The translations under genes were made by a program, and so were the position numbers. The notes under the pieces are model-generated. The model had not been told where the DNA came from, did no database searches, and worked only from the letters and a program-made list of their open reading frames with translations. From positions 278,468 to 342,467 of the forward strand of contig NZ_JAQSDA010000003.1 in NCBI RefSeq assembly GCF_029945685.1: a stretch of DNA of 64,000 nucleotides, written 5' to 3'. Each line of letters opens with the position of its first letter. Within the stretch, counting starts at the first letter, position 1. Positions 8,491 to 17,529 of the stretch are shown piece by piece. The DNA comes from Polaromonas sp. Its GTDB lineage: Bacteria; Pseudomonadota; Gammaproteobacteria; Burkholderiales; Burkholderiaceae_C.

Positions 8491-9444
8491 ATGGAAACCA
8501 AATGGCTGGAAGATTTCGTCAGTCTCGCTGAAACGCGCAGCTTCAGCCGCTCGGCCACGCTGCGCCACGTGACGCAACCGGCGTTTTCGCGCCGCATCCA
8601 GGCGCTGGAAGCCTGGGCCGGCACCGACCTGGTGGACCGCAGCTCCTACCCCACGCGCCTGACGCCCGCCGGCGAGACGCTGTACAGCCAGTCGCTGGAG
8701 ATGCTGCAGGGCCTGCAGTCGACACGTGCCATGCTGCGCGGCCACAACTCGGCCGCGCATGACGTCATTGAATTCGCCGTGCCCCATTCGCTGGCCTTCA
8801 CCTTCTTTCCGGCCTGGGTCAGCAGCCTGCGCGAAAAGTTCGGTCCCATCAAAAGCCGGCTGATTGCGCTCAATGTGCACGACGCCGTGCTGCGTCTGGT
8901 GGAAGGCAGCTGCGATTTGCTGATTGCCTACTACCATGACTCGCAACCCTTCCAGCTGGACGCCGACCGTTACGAGATGATCAGCCTGGGGCAGGAGGTG
9001 CTGGCGCCTTTCGTGAAAGCCGAGGCCGACGGCTCACCGCTGTTTCGCTTGCCGGGCCGCGCCGGCCAGCCCCTGCCTTACCTGGGTTATGCCCCGGGGG
9101 CTTACCTGGGGCGCATGGTGGACCTGATCCTCAAGCAGTCGAGCACCGCCATCCACCTCGACCGGGTCTACGAGACCGACATGGCCGAGGGCCTGAAAGC
9201 CATGGCGCTGGAAGGCCACGGCATCGCGTTTTTGCCCTTCAGCGCCGTCAAGAAGGAGTTGCGGGCCAAAAAGCTGGTCAGTGCCGGCGAGGGACTGGAA
9301 ATGACCATGGACGTGCGCGTCTACCGTGAGCGGCCGACCGGCAAGGCCGCTGCCAAAAACCCCGCGCAGGCGCTGTGGCAATTCCTGGAAAGCCAGGCCC
9401 AGCCGAAGACGGCAGGCAAACCACGCCTTGGGGGCAACCCTTAG
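8491..9444 (+). CDS. LysR-family transcriptional regulator
   Basis: A 317-aa regulator. The N-terminal winged helix-turn-helix is at residues 1-62 (LEDFVSLAETRSFSRSATLRH followed by TQPAFSRRIQALEAW), and a periplasmic-binding-like effector domain follows. Between them lies the usual long linker helix. LysR regulators often control a neighbouring gene. The next gene downstream is the glutamate/aspartate transporter, which has a sigma-54-like promoter and so would need a different activator class; the exporter upstream is the other candidate target. The effector is unknown. Start: ATG 8491, chosen because the helix-turn-helix begins within a few residues of it. Confidence 0.9.
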   Translation: METKWLEDFVSLAETRSFSRSATLRHVTQPAFSRRIQALEAWAGTDLVDRSSYPTRLTPAGETLYSQSLEMLQGLQSTRAMLRGHNSAAHDVIEFAVPHSLAFTFFPAWVSSLREKFGPIKSRLIALNVHDAVLRLVEGSCDLLIAYYHDSQPFQLDADRYEMISLGQEVLAPFVKAEADGSPLFRLPGRAGQPLPYLGYAPGAYLGRMVDLILKQSSTAIHLDRVYETDMAEGLKAMALEGHGIAFLPFSAVKKELRAKKLVSAGEGLEMTMDVRVYRERPTGKAAAKNPAQALWQFLESQAQPKTAGKPRLGGNP

Positions 9445-9580
9445 TGGTTATAAATATTCTGCATAATGCTTCCCCCAAACAGCATTGGCGTTTCACAGGC
9501 GGTAAATTTACAGTCCGTCACGTTCTGCCAAGGCGGTTGGCGTGATCTCCCGCAAGACCTGCGAAGGCCGGTCCGCGGGG

Positions 9581-9596
9581 TGGCACAAAGACTGCT
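9581..9596 (+). promoter_or_regulatory. Sigma-54 (RpoN) -24/-12 promoter upstream of gltI
   Basis: TGGCACAAAGACTGCT matches the sigma-54 consensus: GG and GC separated by exactly 10 nt, with TGGCAC at -24 and CTGC at -12. The predicted start is near 9606, giving a ~250-nt leader before gltI. RpoN control of acidic amino-acid uptake (aat/glt systems) by an AauR-type activator is known in Pseudomonas. The rest of the 411-nt gap 9445-9855 holds no gene that I can see. Confidence 0.6.
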
Positions 9597-9855
9597 AGCC
9601 AGCTCTTCCATGTTCTATTGAACGAACCTGTGCACTATCCTGGGGACTGCCCTTTTGTTTGATCCGCTGACGGCGTTCAATCTTCTGGAGGCTTTCCCGG
9701 TGTGGCCGGCAACGTGTGCGTTGAGAGCTTTTTGTAACCCTCCCGTCCTCCCGATGCTGTTTTCGGGGCTGGGGTAAACCTTGGGGTTAGCCCCGGTACC
9801 CACTCCTTAGAATGGCATTTACCCATCTTTTCATTTAACCCGAAGGAAACTCTCC

Positions 9856-10755
9856 ATGAAACTCAAACTAGCCGCTTTAACCATCGCATTGCTTGCATCC
9901 AGCGGCGCATTTGCCCAGGCCAGCGACACCGTCGCCAAAGTCAAGGCCTCCGGCGTGGTGACCATGGGTGTTCGCGACTCTTCGGGCGCCCTGTCCTACA
10001 CCCTGGGTGACGGCAAGTACGCCGGTTACCACGTTGAAATCTGCCAGCGCGTGCTCGCCAACCTCGAAAAGGCCGTCGGCCGCAAGCTGGAGATCAAATA
10101 CCTGCCAGTCACATCGCAGAACCGCATTCCGCTGGTGCAAAACGGCACGGTAGACATCGAGTGCGGCTCAACCACCAACAATGCCACGCGCCAGAAAGAC
10201 GTGTCTTTCCTGCCCACTACCTTTGTTGAGGAAGTCCGCATCGCCGTGAAGGCCAACTCCGGCATTACCTCGATCGCCCAGCTCAATGGAAAAAACGTGG
10301 CCACCACCACCGGCACCACCTCTGTGCAGACCCTGCGCAAGAACGAGCGCGCCAGCGGAGTCGACTTCAAGGAAGTGTTCGGCAAGGACCATTCCGACAG
10401 CTTCCTGCTGCTCGAATCCGGCCGTGCCGATGCCTTCGTGATGGACGGTTCCATCCTGGCCGGCAACATCGCCACTGCCAAGAACCCGGCTGATTTCAAG
10501 ATCGTCGGCGAGGTCCTGAGCGTCGAGCCGATTGCCATCATGGTTCGCAAGGACGATGCCGCCCTGAAGAAAATCGGCGAAGACACCATCAAGGACCTGA
10601 TCAAGACCGGCGAAATCAACAAGCTCTGGGACAAATGGTTCATGCAGCCTATTCCCCCGAAAAACAGCCGCGTCGGCCTGGCTGTCAGCGAGAGCACCAA
10701 GGCGGCCTGGGCCAACCCCAACGACAAGCCGATGGAAGACTACGCCAAGAAGTAA
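9856..10755 (+). CDS. gltI: Glutamate/aspartate ABC transporter substrate-binding protein
   Basis: A 299-aa periplasmic binding protein with a cleavable signal peptide (MKLKLAALTIALLASSGAFA, cleavage near residue 20). The family-3 solute-binding fold shows VTMGVRDSSGALSYTLGDG, GTVDIECGSTTNNATRQKDV and the TGTTSVQTLRKNERA hinge region; these are typical of the GltI/AatJ branch for glutamate and aspartate. The start ATG is preceded by GAAGGA. It is separated from the permease genes by a strong hairpin at 10777-10808, which should keep the binding protein in excess over the membrane parts. Confidence 0.93.
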   Translation: MKLKLAALTIALLASSGAFAQASDTVAKVKASGVVTMGVRDSSGALSYTLGDGKYAGYHVEICQRVLANLEKAVGRKLEIKYLPVTSQNRIPLVQNGTVDIECGSTTNNATRQKDVSFLPTTFVEEVRIAVKANSGITSIAQLNGKNVATTTGTTSVQTLRKNERASGVDFKEVFGKDHSDSFLLLESGRADAFVMDGSILAGNIATAKNPADFKIVGEVLSVEPIAIMVRKDDAALKKIGEDTIKDLIKTGEINKLWDKWFMQPIPPKNSRVGLAVSESTKAAWANPNDKPMEDYAKK

Positions 10756-10776
10756 TCCTGGCTTGAGCTGAACCTC

Positions 10777-10811
10777 AAACCCCGTCTGTGATCTTGCTGG
10801 CGGGGTTTGTT
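10777..10811 (+). terminator. Intercistronic hairpin between gltI and gltJ
   Basis: AAACCCCG (10777-10784) pairs perfectly with CGGGGTTT (10801-10808), and GTTGTTT follows. The short, interrupted T-run suggests partial termination or 3' end protection of the gltI mRNA rather than full stop, because gltJKL have no obvious promoter of their own. Confidence 0.7.
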
Positions 10812-10890
10812 GTTTGGTGGCAGCCCTGGCGAACGCGATGCAGCGCCGGCTGCAGGTGGGTTGATTGAAAAATTCCTGGCGGGAGAGAAC

Positions 10891-11613
10891 ATGAACTGGG
10901 ATTGGCAGGTTTTTCTGAATGACGACGGCAGCGGCCGGACGTATTTGCAATGGATGTTCGACGCCTGGGGCTGGACCCTGGCGGTGGCGGGCAGTTCCTG
11001 GGTGGTGGCCATGCTGGCCGGCGCCCTGATGGGCACACTGCGTACCTTGCCGAACAGCCCGTGGCTGGTGCGGCTGGCCAATGTCTGGGTCGAACTGTTT
11101 CGCAACGTGCCTTTGCTGGTGCAGATCTTCATCTGGTACTTCGTTGTTCCCAAGATGTTCCCATTCATGCAGCAGGTACCCAGCTTTCTGCTGGTCGTGT
11201 TTGCATTGGGCTTTTTCACCTCGGCACGGATTGCCGAGCAGGTGCGCGCCGGGGTCCAGGCACTGCCGCGTGGCCAGCGTTATGCCGGCATGGCCATGGG
11301 CTTCACGACAGCCCAGACCTACCGTTATGTGATCCTGCCCATGGCGTTTCGCATCATCATTCCGCCGCTGACGAGCGAGTCGATGAACCTGCTCAAGAAC
11401 TCCTCCGTCGCCTTTGCGGTGTCGATCGCGGAACTGACCATGTTTGCGATGCAGGCCCAGGAGGAAACCTCGCGCGGCGTGGAGGTCTACCTGGCCGTCA
11501 CCGTGCTGTACGCCGTGTCGGCGTTTGCCGTCAATCGCGTCATGGCTTTTGTCGAGAAAAAAGTCCAGATTCCGGGCTACATCGTGGCCGGCAGCACCGG
11601 TGGGGGGCACTGA
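10891..11613 (+). CDS. gltJ: Glutamate/aspartate ABC transporter permease GltJ
   Basis: A 240-aa inner-membrane permease of the polar amino-acid (HisM/GltJ) type with about five TM segments. The EAA-like coupling loop is in GVQALPRGQRYAGMAMGFTT, followed by ILPMAFRIIIPPLTSESMN. The MNWDWQVFL start at 10891 was chosen because GGGAGA precedes it and the family begins here; the open frame extends 28 codons upstream. It pairs with GltK to form the channel, and the two genes are separated by a single base. Confidence 0.93.
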   Translation: MNWDWQVFLNDDGSGRTYLQWMFDAWGWTLAVAGSSWVVAMLAGALMGTLRTLPNSPWLVRLANVWVELFRNVPLLVQIFIWYFVVPKMFPFMQQVPSFLLVVFALGFFTSARIAEQVRAGVQALPRGQRYAGMAMGFTTAQTYRYVILPMAFRIIIPPLTSESMNLLKNSSVAFAVSIAELTMFAMQAQEETSRGVEVYLAVTVLYAVSAFAVNRVMAFVEKKVQIPGYIVAGSTGGGH

Positions 11614-11614
11614 C

Positions 11615-12301
11615 ATGCTGGGTCTCGACATGAGCTTCCTGAACTGGGACATCATTTCCAAGTTCGTCATCAAGGGTTTCATTTTCAGCGTGGAGCTGAC
11701 AGTGATTGCCACCATAGGCGGCATCCTGCTGGGCACTTTGCTGGCACTGATGCGGCTGTCCGGCATCAAGCTGCTGACGTATCCCGCGACGTTTTATGTC
11801 AACGGCATGCGTTCGGTGCCGCTGGTCATGGTGATCCTGTGGTTTTACCTGCTGATGCCCGCTGCCTTTTTCGACATGATTCCCGGCGGCGCCAACAACC
11901 GCTCGGAAATTTCGGCCATCATCACCTTCATTGCGTTTGAGGCCGCCTATTTCAGCGAGATCATGCGCGCCGGCATCCAGTCGATTTCGCGCGGCCAGGT
12001 CAATGCAGGGCGCGCACTGGGCATGACCTACGCGCAGAACATGCGCCTGATCGTGCTGCCGCAGGCCTTCCGCAACATGGTGCCGATTCTGCTGACGCAG
12101 ACCATCATCCTGTTCCAGGACACCTCGCTGGTGTACGCCATTGGCGCCTACGACCTGCTCAAGGGTCTGACGACGGCGGGCAAGATCTACGGTCGCCCTG
12201 AAGAGGCCTACCTGCTGGCCGCCGTGGTTTATTTTGTGATCTGTTTTGGCCTGTCGTACGTCGTCAAGAAGCTGCAAAACAAGATCGCCATCATTCGCTA
12301 A
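11615..12301 (+). CDS. gltK: Glutamate/aspartate ABC transporter permease GltK
   Basis: A 228-aa inner-membrane permease. It shows the GltK-type segment [21 protein letters not shown], the [14 protein letters not shown] block, and the coupling loop [21 protein letters not shown] followed by [18 protein letters not shown]. The start ATG at 11615 lies one base after the gltJ stop. A longer in-frame extension upstream overlaps gltJ and is not believed. It is followed after 32 bp by gltL. Confidence 0.93.
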   Translation: MLGLDMSFLNWDIISKFVIKGFIFSVELTVIATIGGILLGTLLALMRLSGIKLLTYPATFYVNGMRSVPLVMVILWFYLLMPAAFFDMIPGGANNRSEISAIITFIAFEAAYFSEIMRAGIQSISRGQVNAGRALGMTYAQNMRLIVLPQAFRNMVPILLTQTIILFQDTSLVYAIGAYDLLKGLTTAGKIYGRPEEAYLLAAVVYFVICFGLSYVVKKLQNKIAIIR

Positions 12302-12333
12302 CAACCCATCGCACCCGCTCCCGGAGAAACAAG

Positions 12334-13071
12334 ATGATCGAACTCAAAGAAGTTTCCAAATGGTATGGCGCCGTGCAGGTGCTCAACAACTGCAGCACCA
12401 GCATCAAAAAAGGCGAGGTGGTGGTGGTCTGCGGCCCGTCCGGCTCGGGCAAATCGACGCTGATCAAGACCATCAACGCACTCGAGCCCTTCCAGAAGGG
12501 CGAGATCTACGTCGACGGCCAGGCCGTGCACGACCCCAAGACCGACCTGCCCAAGCTGCGTTCGCGCGTCGGCATGGTGTTCCAGAATTTCGAGCTGTTT
12601 CCGCACCTGAGCGTGACCGAAAACCTGACGCTCGCCCAGGTCAAGGTGCTGGGCCGCAATCAGGCCGACGCCAAAACGCATGGCCTCAAATACCTGGACC
12701 GTGTGGGCCTGATGGCGCACAAGGACAAGTTTCCCGGCCAGCTTTCGGGCGGCCAGCAGCAGCGTGTGGCGATTGCCCGCGCGTTGAGCATGGACCCGAT
12801 TGCCATGCTGTTCGACGAACCCACTTCGGCGCTCGATCCCGAAATGGTCGGCGAGGTGCTCGACTGCATGATGGGCCTGGCCACCGACGGCATGACCATG
12901 ATGGTGGTCACGCACGAGATGGGTTTTGCCCGCAAGGTCGGTAGCCGCGTGATTTTCATGGACGTGGGCGGCAAGATCCTGGAGGACTGCTCGAAAGACG
13001 AATTTTTCAGCCACCCCGAGAACCGCCAGGAGCGGACGCGGGACTTCCTCAACAAAATCCTGCAGCATTAA
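12334..13071 (+). CDS. gltL: Glutamate/aspartate ABC transporter ATP-binding protein
   Basis: A 245-aa ATPase. Walker [10 protein letters not shown] is at about residues 33-41, the Q-loop is [13 protein letters not shown], the signature is [15 protein letters not shown], and Walker B is [14 protein letters not shown] with the H-loop THEMGF. It closely follows the GltL/GlnQ pattern and energises GltJK. CGGAGAAACAAG before the ATG gives a good ribosome-binding site. It is the last gene of the operon. Confidence 0.94.
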   Translation: MIELKEVSKWYGAVQVLNNCSTSIKKGEVVVVCGPSGSGKSTLIKTINALEPFQKGEIYVDGQAVHDPKTDLPKLRSRVGMVFQNFELFPHLSVTENLTLAQVKVLGRNQADAKTHGLKYLDRVGLMAHKDKFPGQLSGGQQQRVAIARALSMDPIAMLFDEPTSALDPEMVGEVLDCMMGLATDGMTMMVVTHEMGFARKVGSRVIFMDVGGKILEDCSKDEFFSHPENRQERTRDFLNKILQH

Positions 13072-13358
13072 AAGGTCATGCCTTGACCCGGGGCTGGCCC
13101 CCGGTGTACGGTATGGACATGCCTGCCTCTTTGAACCGCCCCCCGCGCTTCGCGCCCCTGTTGCCCGGCCCTGTGGCCGCGGCGGCCGGTGCGCGGGCGG
13201 GTCTGGACGTGCAGTGGCCGCATCAGCCGGTCGCACATTCCTGAGCCCGGCGATCCAACTCCCTCCCATTTTTAGCGCATTTCTGGATCACCGGGCCCCC
13301 CGCCTTTAGCGCGGCGTGCCCGGCGGCCTTGTGCCGGGCGTTTGATTCAGGAGTTTCC
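13072..13358 (+). other. Gap between gltL and rnk
   Basis: This 287-nt stretch holds one GC hairpin (CCGGGG 13088-13093 with CCCCGG 13099-13104) that may end the glt transcript; it lacks a T-run. A 44-codon ATG frame at 13114 has no ribosome-binding site and no recognisable match. I see nothing else. Confidence 0.4.
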
Positions 13359-13775
13359 ATGTTTTTTTCCAGCCAGCCGGCACGACTGCTGACCGAGCTC
13401 GACCACATCCGTATCAGCAAGCTGCTCCAGCGACCGGGCGCGTCCCCGCAAACGCAGGCGGAGGTGGAGGATTTGATCCACAGCGCCGAACTGATTTCCT
13501 CGTACCGGGTGCCCGCCAACGTCGTCACCATGTATTCACAGGTCCTGATGGCGGATGGACAGACCGGTGAACAGCGCAAGCTGACCCTGTGTTACCCGCA
13601 CGACGCGGATCCGGCGGCCGGATTTGTCTCGGTGCTGTCGCCGGTGGGCGCAGGCCTGCTGGGCCTGAAAAAAGGACGCACGGCCCGCTGGCCCACGCCG
13701 GACGGCGGCACGGCCACGGGGAAAATCCTGGACATCCTGTTCCAGCCGGAAGAAAGCGGCGACTACCTGCTGTAG
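13359..13775 (+). CDS. rnk: Nucleoside diphosphate kinase regulator (Rnk, GreA/GreB C-terminal fold)
   Basis: A 138-aa protein. An N-terminal helical segment ([11 protein letters not shown]) precedes a GreA/GreB-type C-terminal domain with [31 protein letters not shown] and [14 protein letters not shown]. Rnk proteins bind RNA polymerase near the secondary channel and influence nucleoside triphosphate pools. CAGGAG precedes the ATG at 13359, 6 nt away; 10 extra codons upstream in frame lack such a site. It lies 68 bp before pyrC in the same direction. Confidence 0.88.
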   Translation: MFFSSQPARLLTELDHIRISKLLQRPGASPQTQAEVEDLIHSAELISSYRVPANVVTMYSQVLMADGQTGEQRKLTLCYPHDADPAAGFVSVLSPVGAGLLGLKKGRTARWPTPDGGTATGKILDILFQPEESGDYLL

Positions 13776-13830
13776 CCGTGTCAGGGCCGTGCCGGGGCGG
13801 CGGGTGTGGCAGGGCCATGGCCGCCGGTGA

Positions 13831-13836
13831 GACAAT
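13831..13836 (+). promoter_or_regulatory. Putative -10 element (GACAAT) for pyrC
   Basis: GACAAT ends 7 nt before the pyrC ATG at 13844, which suggests a leaderless transcript. A TGTGGCAG stretch about 17-19 nt upstream is a weak -35 candidate. Confidence 0.45.
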
Positions 13837-13843
13837 TCAGGTC

Positions 13844-14911
13844 ATGACCTCAGCCGCCCCCACGACCCCCACTTCCCTGACCCTGACCCGACCGGACGAC
13901 TGGCACCTGCATGTGCGTGACGGCGATGCCCTGCGCACCGTGGTGCCGCACACCGCGGCGCAGTTCGGCCGCGCCATCATCATGCCCAACCTGCGCCCGC
14001 CGGTGACCACTGCGGCGCAGGCCATGGCTTACCGCGAGCGTATCCAGGCGGCCGTGCCCGCTGGCGTGGCCTTCGAGCCGCTGATGACGCTGTACCTGAC
14101 CGATAACCTGCCGCCCGACGAAACCAAGCGCGCGAAGGACGCCGGTGTGGTTGCGCTCAAGCTTTATCCCGCAGGCGCCACCACCAACAGCGACGCCGGC
14201 GTGACCGACCTGCGCAAGACTTACAGGACGCTGGAAGCCATGCAGCGCGAAGGCCTGCTGCTGCTGGTGCATGGTGAGGTGACCTCGCCCGAGATCGACC
14301 TGTTCGACCGCGAGGCGGTGTTCATCGACACCCAGCTGATTCCCTTGCGTCGCGATTTTCCGGAACTGAAAATCGTGTTCGAGCACATCACGACGAAAGA
14401 GGCCGCGCAGTATGTGCGCGACGCCGGCCGCTTCACCGGTGCCACCCTCACTGCGCACCACCTGCTCTACAACCGCAACGCCATTTTCACCGGTGGCATT
14501 CGTCCGCATTATTACTGCCTGCCGGTGCTCAAACGCGAAACCCATCGTGTGGCGCTGGTGGAAGCCGCTACCGGCGGCAACCCCCGTTTCTTCCTCGGCA
14601 CCGACAGCGCGCCGCACCCGGCCCATTTGAAGGAGCACGCCACCGGCTGCGCCGGCTGCTACACCGCCCACGCGGCCATGGAGCTGTATGCCGAAGCCTT
14701 TGATGCCGTGGGCGCCATGGACAGGCTCGAAGCCTTCGCCAGCTTCAACGGTGCCGACTTCTACGGCCTGCCGCGCAACCAGGGCAGCATCACGCTGAAG
14801 AAGGAAAGCTGGACGCCGCCCGAGAGTTTTGCCTTTGGCGAGGCCGAACTCAAGCCGCTGCGTTCGGGCGAAGCGCTGGCCTGGAAACTGGTGGGCAGCG
14901 GGAGTCCCTGA
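13844..14911 (+). CDS. pyrC: Dihydroorotase
   Basis: A 355-aa class II (PyrC) dihydroorotase, which cyclises carbamoyl-aspartate to dihydroorotate in pyrimidine synthesis. The metal site is visible: HLHVRDG (two His), [17 protein letters not shown] (carboxylated Lys), LLVHGEVT (His), EHITT (His) and FLGTDSAPH (Asp). The start at 13844 is the first ATG that leaves room for the strand leading to [10 protein letters not shown]; the longer upstream frame overlaps rnk. Its stop shares one base with the next start (TGATG). Confidence 0.96.
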   Translation: MTSAAPTTPTSLTLTRPDDWHLHVRDGDALRTVVPHTAAQFGRAIIMPNLRPPVTTAAQAMAYRERIQAAVPAGVAFEPLMTLYLTDNLPPDETKRAKDAGVVALKLYPAGATTNSDAGVTDLRKTYRTLEAMQREGLLLLVHGEVTSPEIDLFDREAVFIDTQLIPLRRDFPELKIVFEHITTKEAAQYVRDAGRFTGATLTAHHLLYNRNAIFTGGIRPHYYCLPVLKRETHRVALVEAATGGNPRFFLGTDSAPHPAHLKEHATGCAGCYTAHAAMELYAEAFDAVGAMDRLEAFASFNGADFYGLPRNQGSITLKKESWTPPESFAFGEAELKPLRSGEALAWKLVGSGSP

Positions 14912-15687
14912 TGGAAAGCAAACCGCGCGTTGCGCTGCTGATTGATGCCGACAATTCGCCGGCCTCCAAGATCGACCTGATCCTCAATGAGTTGTCCACC
15001 TTCGGCGAAACCAATATCCGCCGAGCCTACGGCAACTGGAAAAAGAGCGAGCTCAAGGGCTGGGAAGAAGCCCTGCACGAACATGCGATCCGTCCCATGC
15101 AGCAGTTCGACTACACCAAGGGCAAAAACGCCAGCGACATGGCCATGGTGATCGACGCCCTGGAACTGCTGTACACCGACCGGCCCGACGCTTTCGGCAT
15201 CGTCTCGTCCGACGCCGACTTCACCCCGCTGGTCATGCACCTGCGCGCCAAGGGCGCCGCCGTCTATGGTTTTGGTGCGCAGAAAACACCCGAACCTTTT
15301 GTCAACGCCTGCTCGCGTTTTCTCTACCTCGACAAGCTGCGCCCCATCGCTGCGGCCGATACGCCCGCGGGCGGCCGGGAAGACGCCGAGGCGGTGGCCA
15401 CCGCGCCCCTGCGCGCCACACCGGCGCAGCTCAAGCAGGACGCCAAACTTGTCATGCTGCTGCGCAATGCCGTGCAGGCCGCTGCCGACGACGAAGGCTG
15501 GGCGCGTGTCGGTGCGGTCGGCACGCAGATCGCCAACCAGGCCTCGTTCGACCACCGCAACTACGGCTATGCCACGCTGACCAAGCTGCTGGTGGCCTCG
15601 CAGCTGTTCGACATCGTCGATGAAGGCAAGTCCACGGTGATGGTGCGCGACAAGAGGTTGTCCCGTCCGGCCGCCAGGAACGGATGA
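14911..15687 (+). CDS. NYN-domain (LabA/DUF88-type) ribonuclease-like protein with LOTUS/OST-HTH domain
   Basis: A 258-aa protein with two domains. Residues 1-145 form a PIN-like NYN domain with the acidic residues of LIDADNSP, KNASDMAMVIDA and SSDADFTPLV, expected to bind Mg2+ at a nuclease-type site. Residues about 175-250 match an OST-HTH/LOTUS domain (LLRNAVQAAADDEGWARV followed by NYGYATLTKLLVAS), linked elsewhere to RNA binding. The linker is Ala/Pro-rich. It overlaps pyrC by one base and the next gene by four, so it sits in a pyrC-NYN-DUF3025 operon. Its RNA target is unknown. Confidence 0.85.
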   Translation: MESKPRVALLIDADNSPASKIDLILNELSTFGETNIRRAYGNWKKSELKGWEEALHEHAIRPMQQFDYTKGKNASDMAMVIDALELLYTDRPDAFGIVSSDADFTPLVMHLRAKGAAVYGFGAQKTPEPFVNACSRFLYLDKLRPIAAADTPAGGREDAEAVATAPLRATPAQLKQDAKLVMLLRNAVQAAADDEGWARVGAVGTQIANQASFDHRNYGYATLTKLLVASQLFDIVDEGKSTVMVRDKRLSRPAARNG

Positions 15688-16433
15688 ACGCAGACGCGCC
15701 AACTGGGGCCTGGCCGGTGGACTGGGCGCGCCCCTGGCTGTGCCCCTGGCGCGAACCCGGTGAGCGCGTGGCCCAAGCCATCGCAGCCGGTGCCGCGTGT
15801 CATGAGGCGCTGAACCGCGAGTCCGCCGCTCCGCGGCGTTTTGTGCCGCAGTCGGCCTTGCCCGACGGTCAGGCCTATGAGCACTTTATTTTTGAAAGCG
15901 GTACCGTCCCGACGCGCGACAACCTGCACGACTTCTTCAACGGCCTGTGCTGGATGCGTTTTCCGCTGACCAAGAAAAAACTCAACCAGCTGCAGGCCGC
16001 AGAAATCGCCGCGGCCGGGGTGGCGCCGCTGCGCGGGCCGGTGCGCGACGCGTTGACGGTGTTCGACGAAAACGCCGCCTTTCTGTCGGCGCCGCCGCCG
16101 CTGTGGGAGGCGCTGGCCGGGCGCGACTGGCAGCGCCTGTTTGTCGAGTTGCGCCCGCTCTGGCAGCAGGCGCAGCTGGTGCTGTTTGGCCATGCCCTGC
16201 TGGAAAAGCTGGTTTACCCACGAAAACCGATCACAGCCCATGTCTACCGGGCGCAACCAGCTATGAATTCCATAGCGGATCTGGACGCCTGGGTGGCCGC
16301 CGACCTGAGCGCCGACAAACTCGCGGCCAAACCTTTTCTGCCCTTGCCGGTGCTCGGTGTGCCGCTCTGGTGGCCGGAGAACGAGAACTTTTCCTTTTAT
16401 GATGACTCTTTCGTATTCCGCCCGCGCCGGTGA
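15684..16433 (+). CDS. DUF3025 domain-containing protein
   Basis: A 249-aa protein of the DUF3025 family, recognised by YEHFIFESGTVPTRDNLHDFFNGLCWMRFP and the following KKLNQLQAAEI. Function unknown. A high-copy repeat (R1) lies inside the reading frame at residues about 183-198 (ITAHVYRAQPAMNSIAD), a stretch that should be a surface linker. The gene overlaps the NYN gene by 4 bases. The C-terminal motif PLPVLGVPLWWPENE is the conserved end of the family. Confidence 0.8.
   Translation: MNADAPTGAWPVDWARPWLCPWREPGERVAQAIAAGAACHEALNRESAAPRRFVPQSALPDGQAYEHFIFESGTVPTRDNLHDFFNGLCWMRFPLTKKKLNQLQAAEIAAAGVAPLRGPVRDALTVFDENAAFLSAPPPLWEALAGRDWQRLFVELRPLWQQAQLVLFGHALLEKLVYPRKPITAHVYRAQPAMNSIADLDAWVAADLSADKLAAKPFLPLPVLGVPLWWPENENFSFYDDSFVFRPRR
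16230..16277 (+). repeat. R1 repeat copy inside the DUF3025 gene
   Basis: The landmarks are ACAGCCCATG, CCGGGCGCAACCAGCTATG and CCATAGCGG. It is read in the same frame and has the same spacing as the dapF copy (GCC at one end, GCT in the middle, GCG at the end). Confidence 0.7.
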
Positions 16434-16545
16434 ACAACACCCAGTAAAAAATCCTGCGCTTGATTTGGGCTGAACTCTCCCCATTTGCCCGCAACAGTCC
16501 CTTTTTTTTGCGGCACTTGTTTTTACCGACCTCTACGGAGCATCC

Positions 16546-17430
16546 ATGAAGCGTATTTTTCTATTTGTCATGACCAACCTCGCCGTTGTGGTGGTGCTGG
16601 GCATTGTCGCCAGCCTGCTGGGCGTCAATCGCTACCTCACGCCGCAAGGGCTGAACCTGGGCATGCTGCTCGGTTTTGCCGCGGTGATCGGTTTTGGCGG
16701 CGCGATCATCTCGCTGCTGATCAGCAAGCCCGTGGCCAAGTGGAGCTCGGGTGTGCGCGTCATCAACGAGCCGCAAAATGCCGACGAAGCCTGGATTGTC
16801 GAGACCGTGCGCAAGCTGGCCACCACGGCTGGCATCGGCATGCCGGAAGTCGGCATCTTCGAAGGTGCGCCCAACGCCTTCGCCACCGGCGCTTTCAAGA
16901 ACTCGGCGCTGGTTGCCGTCTCCACCGGCCTGCTGCAGGGCATGACGCGTGAAGAGATCGAAGCCGTGCTCGGCCATGAAATCGCCCACGTGGCCAACGG
17001 CGACATGGTGACCATGACGCTGATTCAGGGCGTGATGAACACCTTCGTGGTGTTCCTGAGCCGCGTGATCGGTTATGCGGTGGACAGTTTTCTGCGCCGC
17101 GGCAGCGACAGCAACTCCGGCCCCGGCATCGGTTATTACGTCAGCACCATCGTGCTCGACATCGTGCTCGGTTTTGCCGCCGCCATCGTGGTGGCCTGGT
17201 TCTCGCGTCACCGCGAGTTCCGCGCCGATGCCGGTGCCGCGCAGCTGATGGGGCGCAAGCAGCCCATGATCAACGCGCTGGCCCGCCTGGGCGGCATGGT
17301 GCCCGGCGAGTTGCCCAAGAGCGTGGCGGCCTTCGGGATTGCCGGCGGTATTGGCAAACTGTTCAGCACCCACCCGCCGATTGAAGAGCGTATTGCCGCG
17401 CTGCAGAACGCGCAACCCGGTCAGGTTTGA
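16546..17430 (+). CDS. htpX: Membrane-bound zinc metalloprotease HtpX
   Basis: A 294-aa inner-membrane M48 protease for quality control of membrane proteins. Two N-terminal TM segments (residues about 4-24 and 35-57) are followed by the zinc motif HEIAH ([15 protein letters not shown]), two more TM segments, and the third ligand Glu in [17 protein letters not shown]. The C-terminal [14 protein letters not shown] is the HtpX signature. CTACGGAG precedes the ATG. Its 3' end faces the FAD-dependent oxidoreductase gene across an inverted repeat. Confidence 0.95.
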   Translation: MKRIFLFVMTNLAVVVVLGIVASLLGVNRYLTPQGLNLGMLLGFAAVIGFGGAIISLLISKPVAKWSSGVRVINEPQNADEAWIVETVRKLATTAGIGMPEVGIFEGAPNAFATGAFKNSALVAVSTGLLQGMTREEIEAVLGHEIAHVANGDMVTMTLIQGVMNTFVVFLSRVIGYAVDSFLRRGSDSNSGPGIGYYVSTIVLDIVLGFAAAIVVAWFSRHREFRADAGAAQLMGRKQPMINALARLGGMVPGELPKSVAAFGIAGGIGKLFSTHPPIEERIAALQNAQPGQV

Positions 17431-17439
17431 GCTGGTTTG

Positions 17440-17529
17440 CTCCCTCTCCCCTTGGGAGAGGGCAGGGGTGAGGGCGGCGCGGACCTTCGGGCAACCCTCA
17501 CCCTAACCCTCTCCCGGCGGGAGAGGGGA
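17440..17529. repeat. Inverted repeat of CCCTCTCCC/GGGAGAGGG type
   Basis: Two hairpins: TCCCTCTCCC-CTT-GGGAGAGGG at 17441-17462 and CCCTCTCCC-GGC-GGGAGAGGG at 17507-17527, separated by a GGGTGAGGG/CCCTCACCC pair. This type of repeat is very common between genes in Gram-negative genomes. It lies between convergent genes and ends at the stop codon of the minus-strand gene, so it probably works as a two-way terminator. Confidence 0.8.

Noticed and set aside
13114..13245. 44-codon ORF before rnk
   Set aside because: No ribosome-binding site, low-complexity Pro/Ala content and no recognisable match.
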